From NCBI GenBank assembly GCA_001586965.3, contig LUCW03002260.1, positions 25,001 to 49,170 of the forward strand: a DNA stretch of 24,170 nt, read 5' to 3'. The position numbers and the translations under genes are program-made. The DNA comes from Sphaeroforma sirkka. Its lineage: Eukaryota; Opisthokonta; Ichthyosporea; Ichthyophonida. The notes beneath the pieces were generated by a model. It was not told the origin of the DNA and searched no databases. It worked only from the letters and a program-made list of their open reading frames with translations. Shown piece by piece: positions 17,691-24,170 of this stretch (the first letter of the stretch is position 1; the number at the start of each line of letters is the position of its first letter).

Positions 17691-19700
17691 ATGGCTAAGG
17701 GTACTTCTAAAGGCAAGGGAGCCGCTAGCTCTAAGCCTGCTAAGCCTGCCGAGGTTCAAAGGTCCCTGTGGAACACCTAGCCTGTCTGGAGTTGAGCCTG
17801 CCGAGGATACTGTTGGGGAAGCAAATTCTGAGGTTGTACAGAGGATTATTCTGAGGATGACTCGTCGGATCCTAAAGCCTTGGAAGAAGAGGTATCTACT
17901 ACCGCGGAAAGGCTCGCCAGCGTCCGTGTATCACCTAGGAGTGAACAGGACCCCAGCTTGCCCCCCTGACCACGTGCCGTCAAGTATTGGGGGAAACGTC
18001 GAAAATTTCGGTTTCGTGGATACGATGGAGGGGGCATTATAACTCCACATCTAAAGGACTTCCAGCACAAAGCTGAAAAGGAAGTATTGCCCTGTCCGAA
18101 AACTCGTTTCAGTCGATGGAGGATTCCATTCAGCTCAAATCAAGCTGAGGACGCCATAACTCGACAACGAGTGGCTGGATCCTCTCAATCTCAACGCCAA
18201 TTGAACCGCACTGAAGCGCTCTTGAAGGAGCTAGCGGCGGCAGCAGTTGTGGACCCCTCTATCGTGTCCCACTTGGCTGATATTCTTCCTATACCGAAGA
18301 AAGAAAAAAATTTCGGGCCGGGTTTCGAACCCGAGACCTACTGGTTTACCAGCCAGTATGTTTACCACTAAGCCAATTACCACTGGCGAGAGAGATAATA
18401 TTTCAAAATTTAATCTCTATAGCTCTGATGCTACCATCGACCATCCTCTTGACAAACCTAACCCTGTCAGAGGATATGATCGTATGGAACTCGATGAGGC
18501 TTACCATCCTCGTAATATCGACCCTCATTTGCCAACTAACCCTGGTAATCACGATTTTGGCAATCGCTACACCAGTACCTCGTTAGAGAGTTCCCGCTCT
18601 AATCCTGAGGATGAGGAAGTGAGAACCAGACATACTCGTCTCAGGCTATTACGCTCTGGTATGCAAGTCCTTGAGGACCGTCTATTGAATGACTCTGACC
18701 TTGACGATAGGAAAGCGGATAACATTCGCTATCTAATCGATAACAAGAGAAAGGAAATAGACACCATCTTGGCACTAGCAGCCCGTAGCACTGAGCATGA
18801 GCCTCGTGAACACTTAGAACCAAGCTTTATAAAGCAGCTAGGTAACGCGCAGGCTGAGGTCGATTTCTCTACTAATGAGAGTACAGTGGAGACACTGAAG
18901 GCCTTCGACCAACTTAAGGAGTCTGCCAGCCTTAGGGATAAGCAGATGATGAATGCCTTTATTCATTTCTGTGAGCCAGGTGAATGGCGAACTATCTTGA
19001 AAGCTCATGAGCCCAACTGGAAAGCCCTACCCTGGCACCAGTTGCGTGATAATATACTTAACACCTTTTTTTTTTGAAGATGCACGTGACCGTGAACTTC
19101 TAGAGTCTCGCAAGTTCTTTGCGAACGATACCACTATTCGAGGTGCTCTAGCTCATATGACACATATGAATACTCGGATGGGTGGTCGTACCTATACTGG
19201 CGAATATTTATTAATTTGTCAGATGATGGAGACTCTGGGAGCTAACCTCTTTAAGAAAGTCAATGATGACATCATCGCCTATGGTGATTTGCGATCTATG
19301 CCTTGGTCTGTCTTTGAGAAGATAGTACACAAGCATACCAATTCCTCTACTAGAGTACTTAGTACCACGAGCTACACCCAGCCCACTAAGCGAAACGCAG
19401 TAGAGACTAATACTGCGCGTAGTACTAAGAAACCTCGCACTACTACTGGAGGGGGTACTGGCTCTACTTCTACCGAACCGAAGGTGATAAGAAGGTGAGA
19501 GCGCCTTGCAAGAAGTGTGGTTACAACCTCACAAAACGTAATAATGGCAAGTGGAATGGTAGACACGACCCTGTTAAGTGTGCACCAGGCAAAGCCAGAT
19601 TTTGGACACTATATATGAAAGAGTGTGCTACTTGCAAGGGTACTAACGGTTGGCACAAAGAGGATTGCAAGGACTTACCAGACGTCCAAGTTAAGCACTG
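17691..19700 (+). pseudogene. Gag region of the Ty3/gypsy element
   Basis: The first ATG after the LTR is at 17691 and opens a Lys/Ala/Ser-rich basic stretch (MAKGTSKGKGAASSK). The central part, about 18600-19350, is helix-rich and charged, typical of capsid, with the piece FIHFCEPGEWRTI near 18960-19000. The end holds two Cys clusters: CKKCGYN at 19507-19527 and CATCKGTNGWHKEDC at 19624-19668. The latter is a CX2CX6HX3C variant of the nucleocapsid zinc knuckle. Broken; assigned to Gag by position and knuckle. A tRNA-like element lies inside it. Confidence 0.75.
18304..18382 (-). pseudogene. tRNA-like Pol III element (tRNA pseudogene or SINE head) within gag
   Basis: Read on the minus strand, TGGCTTAGTGG at 18375-18365 is a perfect A-box and GGTTCGAAACC at 18331-18321 a perfect B-box, with normal tRNA spacing. 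The T-stem/loop (TCGGG-TTCGAAA-CCCGG) folds well, and an anticodon stem ACTGG/CCAGT is present. The D-stem has one mismatch. A T7 run at 18310-18304 follows as a Pol III terminator. The presumed acceptor strands (TGGTAAT and CCCGAAA) do not pair and the anticodon loop has eight bases, so it is not a working tRNA gene. It could be a tRNA pseudogene, the head of a tRNA-derived SINE, or a reverse-transcribed tRNA remnant carried by the element. Confidence 0.8.
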
Positions 19701-19739
19701 ACAGTACCATATGTGCGCACTAGAGCAAGATTATGAGAA

Positions 19740-20130
19740 AATGTTCAATAAAATCTATACCAAAGGAGATGAACGTATCTTTCAAACAGTTTTCGTAAAT
19801 GGAGAAAAAGTTATGGCACTATTTGATGATCAGGGGCTGAAGTCTCTGCTATCTCATGCCGAGTAGCCTACGCTACAGATATGGCTGTCCATAACGAAAC
19901 AACTGATTTAATCTTGGGAAATGGCAAAGTTACTACTTGCGAACAAGCCATTGACTATGCACACATAATGCTGTCAGATAGAAGAGAAGTGAAGACTCAC
20001 CTAATCGTTACTGACATGTCTCAGAAATACGATTTAATTATAGGTATGACTGATCTTCTCAGTTTAGGTATAACACTCACTGGTCTGCCTAATGGGCTGA
20101 ACCCGAATAAAGATCAGTCAGATGATAATA
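19740..20130 (+). pseudogene. Protease-like region of the Ty3/gypsy element
   Basis: Lies between the gag zinc knuckle and reverse transcriptase. A VNGEKVMALFDD segment near 19795-19830 resembles the active-site strand of retropepsins, and DLIIGMTDLLSLGI at about 20034-20075 resembles the conserved hydrophobic strand after the flap (I-I/L-G-x-D-x-L). Position and these two motifs support the call; broken along with the rest of the element. Confidence 0.6.
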
Positions 20131-21180
20131 TGTTAAAGATACCTAAACCTCCGGAAGGTGAAGCAAAGGATATGATTCCGCACTTCACCGATATAATTAT
20201 GGACTTAATTATACAAAACAGGAAGATTGCAATAACTGACTGGTGTATGTTTAAGTTCTCTAATGGGTACGTTAGACTTGACTTAACAAACGTCGACTTC
20301 TCTAAGTTAAAGTGTCCTTCACATAACTACGTGAGTTGGAGACACAAAGACGTTGTCAAAACCCAAATCGAAGATTGGTTAAAACAGGGTCTAATTGAAA
20401 TCAATTATGATGCAACCCCAGTTAACTTAGCTCTCTTAGCGGTCGATCAATATAAATCTGATGGAACGTTTAGTAAAACAAAGAGTAGTACTAGACCTGT
20501 CGCCAATCAACAAACTAATTCCGCATAGTTTTCCCTTACCTAAGATAAGCGAGATACTACGCAAAATGGAGGTGCGACTATCTTTCCAAGATAGACTTAA
20601 AAGCTGCATTCCATCAACTACAGATATATGAGCCTCATAGGAAATACTTTTCCTTTACTTGGCAAGGTAAGAAGTACCAGTTTAAAGGTGCACCTGAAGG
20701 CTTACACATGTTACCTTCTTTCTTCCAACAAGTTATGATGGAACTATTTGCGGACCTGTCGTATAACGTATCAGTCTATTTAGATGATATAGTTAGTTAT
20801 CTTTACAAAGACAGCACATGAACATGCTAAACTCGTTAAAGAAGTCTTAAAGCGACTTAATCATGCTAAACTTAAGATTAACGAAGACAAGTGTTCTTTT
20901 TTGCTAAAGATACTATACACTTACTTGGCTACAAAGTATCTGCAGCAGGGGTAGAAATTGATCCTGGCAAGAAACAGTTTCTGTTGGATTTATCAACACC
21001 AATTACTGGAAGAGATGTGAACTCTGTGTGTGGGTTTGTTAACTTCTTCTCGGATTCGGTACCGCATCTTTCTCATTACTTAAAGCCTTTCAGTCACCTA
21101 CGGCTGCACAAAGGACCTTTGGGAAAGCTTTGGACTAAAGAATGTGATGATGCATTTAAACTAGTCAAAAAGTAAAGTAA
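20130..21180 (+). pseudogene. Reverse transcriptase region of the Ty3/gypsy element
   Basis: The RT catalytic motif YLDD is encoded at 20777-20788. Upstream are recognisable pieces of the palm: a KIDLKAAFHQ-like strand near 20590, then FSFTWQGKKYQFKGAPEGL near 20648-20700, with the usual PFGL-type position. Downstream, HLLGYKVSAAGVEIDPGK (about 20921-20975) is the typical LG-x-x-V-s-x-x-G-i-x-x-dp-x-K segment at the end of Ty3/gypsy RT, followed by a connection segment with FVNFF and HLSHYLKPF. Broken. Confidence 0.9.
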
Positions 21181-21600
21181 TGGACGCACCCATCATGCAG
21201 TACCCTGTGGATGGTGTCCCATTCAAGTAGCAACCGACGCTTCAGATCGAGCGGTAGGTGGAGTGCTTTACCAAACGATAAATGGTAAACCGCGCTACAT
21301 ACAATTCTTTAGCAAGAGTTATAATAAGAGTCAACGGAATTACCCTACCGTTAAACAGAGCTCCTTGCTATAGTTACTGCGCTAAGACAGTTTAAAGACT
21401 ACCTTTATGGAAGTTACTTTACTGTCGCCTGTGATCAAAGTCTTTAACATACTTAAAAGATATGAACCCTGATTCACAGTTGGTGAGCCGCTGGCATGAC
21501 ATTATTGCCAAGTTCGCTTTTAATATAACACACATTCCAGGAATACATAACCATCTTCCTGACATGCTCTCTCGACTTGTGCCCGACTACCAGAAAACAG
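21181..21600 (+). pseudogene. RNase H region of the Ty3/gypsy element
   Basis: ATDASDRAVGGVLYQ near 21221-21265 is the first catalytic block of retrotransposon RNase H. It is followed by a QFFSKSYNKSQRNYPT-like segment (21301-21350). The end of the domain is marked by HIPGIHNHLPDMLSR (about 21531-21575), equivalent to the HIPGxxNxxADxLSR signature. Broken along with the rest of pol. Confidence 0.88.
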
Positions 21601-21639
21601 TCAAAGAGTTATTAGCAACCGATTGGATGCTAAATAAGA

Positions 21640-22050
21640 AATGGTTTAACCTCGCTCAATCACGATGGGGTCCATTTACTGTTGATATGTTCGCCGCAGA
21701 ACATAACAAACAGGTTTCTGAATATAGGTCGTTGACTCATCCTAAAGGTGATGCATTTCAGCTTGACTTATCAAAGCATAATGCGTGGGCTAACCCACCT
21801 TGTCAACTTATCGCACAGTTGTTAAATTATGTTAATATTACTAAATCTACCATTACGCTGTGTTGTCCCTTACGTAACTCCGACCCATGGATACGTGATT
21901 TAATTTAATATGATTCAAGACGAACCTATTTATGTCGACCGTGAAACCGACACGTTCTTGTATCAGGGATCCTATTCTATTAAGAAGACGCCTTGGAAAC
22001 ACACCATTGTTTGTCGCATCGGTCCTGCAGGTACCACTAAGTGGAAACCC
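21640..22050 (+). pseudogene. DIRS-like (Dam-type) methyltransferase-like domain in pol
   Basis: Directly after RNase H comes WGPFTVDMFAAEHNKQ, then DAFQLDLSKHNAWANPPCQL, then a TLCCPLRNSDPWIRDL stretch. The same block order (DxFAxxxN, DAFxxxW, PP, then PxWPxxPW) is known from DIRS-type retroelements, where the domain between RNase H and recombinase has been likened to Dam-type N6-adenine methyltransferases. The NPP here resembles the catalytic (D/N)PP(Y/F/W) motif. Finding it in an LTR element with an integrase is unusual to my knowledge. Catalytic function is not claimed. Confidence 0.7.
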
Positions 22051-22239
22051 TCAGCCAGATTCTTAGCTAAACTAGAGGAGTCTAAAGAGTTTGAACAAAA
22101 GCTCAAGACTCGTACAACACATGCACCCAACAAGATTGCAGTCGAGGTAATGCCGATTGAAACGGCATTAGATCGTAAAAACATGGAACTAGCTAAGGCC
22201 ATGGATCAAAGACTCAAAAACTCTAAGAGAACCTGAAGC

Positions 22240-23422
22240 TCGCACTCAACTACTTAAAGCGCTGCTTAAAGAACAGCCAGGAGTTGCGAAACAACTGAAG
22301 AAGATACTTCAACAATCCAATGTTGTCAATTATGTATCTCAGGACTCTACCCTCCTGATACTGAGGTTGCCCTTTCAACAGGACTATGGTTCATCCAGCC
22401 AGCGTTACGCAGAATCTGACTGACTTAGAGGGCTCGAAAGTAGAGTTAAAATTATACATAATTTAACGCATCGAGCATATGAGCATACTTATAAAATGGC
22501 TATTCGTGCAGGGCTTGATCACCCGGCGCTGAAAGAAACCATACGTGAAGTATACCGACGCTGTACTGATTGTGAAAAGAACCAGATCAAGCGATACGGT
22601 TGGGCACCCCTAAAAAGTGTGACAGAAGACCAACCGATGCGCCGAGTCATAGTCGATTTGGTTAAACTCCGCGATCAAGCATACTGGCGATGTATATATC
22701 TGTCATTTCTTATGTGTGGCTTCGGGCTATAACTTGCTTTATGCAATACCAGAACAAACGTCCACAAACAGTGGCAGAATTATGCTATCACGTCTTTAAT
22801 GACTTCGGTTTCCCCGAGTACTATGTTCTGATAACGGTAGTGAGTTTTGTACCGACGTAATGGAGGCACTTATACTCGTATCAGGCATGACCCATAGGCG
22901 TGGTGTTCCTTACAAACCTCAAACGCAGGGTGCAAATGAGACACGTCATAGAGAACTTAGAAACTCTTGCGTACCGCACTAGACGACGTTGAGGATATGT
23001 GGCCTTATCATTTTGAAATGGGTTCGAATCGCGTCCTACTTAAAGCGTATGACCGATGGAATAACACTAAGAACATTGTTCAGTTCAAAGTCGGCGATTA
23101 CGTTAACATTATAAATCGAAACGCCAACGTTACCGAACTCTCTTCTAAGACGATAGGACCTTTTGTTATTTCCTACCATGATGAGAAGAGTGATACTTAC
23201 GAAGTGAATAACATTGATGGTACTAGCGCAACCAATCTAGGCACTCACCGTATCCCTACCTCCGAACTCTCATTCGCTCGCTCATTTGATTCTGATGTAC
23301 CAGTTATGGAGTCACAAGTCAAAGATATAATTGACAAAACATCCGAAGACGGTTACACTTACTACAAGACCCGTTTCATGGATGGGACAGTAGCTTTGGC
23401 TAACCTCCGATGCATTTCGTGA
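22240..23422 (+). pseudogene. Integrase region of the Ty3/gypsy element
   Basis: The zinc-binding end is seen as CTDCEKNQ (about 22561-22585) preceded by His-containing helices from 22470. Catalytic-core pieces are IVDLVKL near 22650 (first Asp), DNGSEF near 22831-22850 (second Asp), and GVPYKPQTQGANETRHREL near 22902-22957 (Glu helix). The C-terminal part carries FKVGDYVNI (about 23080-23110) and TIGPFVISY (about 23151-23178), the SH3-like GPF/Y module typical of Ty3/gypsy integrases. No chromodomain was recognised. Broken. Confidence 0.9.
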
Positions 23423-23865
23423 ATCTCGCGACTTTCTTCGTATCTTTAATAAGAAATGGAATAAGCGTTTACATAAGAACACACGAGATAAACGAAAAGG
23501 GTTTCCTCAGGTGACTACAAACCCTGACGGATCTGAAATTCCCTATTTGCCACCTACTTCCTACGTGACTAAACTTTCTGATCTGCTTACCAACAGTGCA
23601 GAAAATTGTTCAAACTTACTTACTAATGAAGAACAGCCTTTGGCTATTACCTTACCAAATAATAAACGTAAGGCGCCTACATCGGAAATGGTTACTGGAC
23701 CAAATACTAAACGACATAGAGTACAACATGAGTCTTGAACTCGTACATATAGGCACATACTTACTCGATAAGTCATGACCGAAACCGTTTTTTACTTTGG
23801 TTTTCGCTTTACCAACTAGATCGTATCTTAACGTACGTTCGTAGTTCTAAAAGCTACTGGGGCTA
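23423..23865 (+). pseudogene. Tail of the Ty3/gypsy coding region and 3' leader
   Basis: Between the integrase module and the 3' LTR is a charged, Asn/Thr-rich coding-like stretch (for example 23511-23738) ending in a basic patch, PNTKRHR. I recognise no envelope or chromodomain. A purine-rich GGGG near 23859-23862 just before the LTR may be part of the polypurine tract. Confidence 0.55.
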
Positions 23866-24170
23866 TGTAGAAATACGGCCTCCGGTCAGTCTAAAATATC
23901 AAGATCAATTGAGATAATACATTGGTTTTTTTTATTTGTATTTTAAATAATTTAGTACAAGCTCTTTTTCCAATATTTCCAAAGTGTTCTAAATTCACTT
24001 TGATGGCTCCAATAGCCTGAGTATTTGGTATGACTCATCTACTTGGACCTATTTGAGACATTAGTAGATGTAAGGATATTATAAACTAAATTTTATAATC
24101 TCCGAACTACTACTTATAGATTTTGGTCCTCCCGCCAATCTCAAAATCCAATAAGTCTTTTCTTTTTTTA
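23866..24170 (+). repeat. 3' LTR (partial, cut by window end)
   Basis: Matches 17015 to about 17319 with one substitution and about six small run-length differences in A, T or C runs over roughly 300 bases. It begins TGTAGAAATACGGCC, fixing the LTR's 5' edge. The remainder lies outside the window. Confidence 0.95.

Larger units (their letters stand above)
17015..24170 (+). mobile_element. Ty3/gypsy-type LTR retrotransposon fossil (3' end outside window)
   Basis: Direct repeats beginning TGTAGAAATACGGCC at 17015 and 23866 mark the two LTRs. The 3' one runs off the window, so the element is over 7.1 kb. Parts in order: gag with Cys-rich nucleocapsid-like motifs, protease-like, reverse transcriptase (YLDD), RNase H, a DIRS-like methyltransferase-like domain, and integrase with CxxC zinc ligands and a C-terminal GPF/Y module. 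The order PR-RT-RH-IN and the GPF/Y module place it in Ty3/gypsy. Over about 300 comparable LTR bases there is one substitution plus a few run-length differences, which points to a recent insertion. Nevertheless the coding region is broken, with roughly a dozen breaks. Target-site duplication cannot be checked because the right end is missing. A tRNA-like Pol III element lies antisense within gag. Confidence 0.93.

Noticed and set aside
18304-18382. A functional minus-strand tRNA gene
   Set aside because: The acceptor strands do not pair, the anticodon loop is eight bases and the D-stem has a mismatch, so only a tRNA-like element is supported.
17015-24170. Classification of the element as DIRS
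   Set aside because: Direct LTRs, CxxC zinc ligands, a D-D-E type core and a GPF/Y module indicate a Ty3/gypsy integrase element; only one domain is DIRS-like.

Overview
This is a eukaryotic nuclear window. Three conserved host genes can be read, with canonical GT-AG introns in phases that agree across the splices, and the rest is repeat-rich, AT-rich DNA. The species cannot be named from the sequence. Many introns, a Rab2 very close to the animal form, and huge (TA)n tracts fit a unicellular eukaryote, perhaps a holozoan protist or early-diverging fungal relative. This is a weak inference.

Layout. 1-468: the 3' end of a plus-strand hydroxymethylbilane synthase (haem pathway) gene; only its last exon is certain. 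864-2750: a complete minus-strand, four-exon gene for the mitochondrial Rieske iron-sulphur protein (257 aa), convergent with the first gene. 2751-5731: an intergenic region dominated by (TA)n, (GT)n and (GATA)n microsatellites and a local segmental duplication. 5732-8542: a complete plus-strand, five-exon Rab2 GTPase gene (212 aa). 8543-14831: no recognisable gene, but two very long (TA)n tracts (about 205 and 117 bp) and a 23-bp x 3 minisatellite. 14832-16066: a previously hidden satellite array of nearly five diverged units of about 255-275 bp. 16067-17014: a 13-bp minisatellite, a TATA-like site and a Gln/Ser/Thr-rich stretch that is probably a retroelement fossil. 17015 to the window end: a Ty3/gypsy-type LTR retrotransposon with both LTRs at least partly present. 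It has gag, protease, reverse transcriptase, RNase H, a DIRS-like (Dam-type) methyltransferase-like domain, and an integrase with a GPF/Y module. It is broken (about a dozen breaks), although its LTRs are nearly identical.

The three host genes are unrelated housekeeping functions (haem synthesis, respiratory complex III, ER-Golgi/endolysosomal traffic) and nothing suggests co-regulation. The most interesting points are: the methyltransferase-like domain inside an integrase-bearing LTR element; a tRNA-like Pol III element lying antisense inside its gag region; the satellite array with a shared extra segment in two non-adjacent units; a decayed copy of the Rab2 exon 1/5' splice-site region inside intron 1; and a perfect 15-bp-arm hairpin in Rab2 intron 2. 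I did not find a convincing new defence-like or metabolic system.
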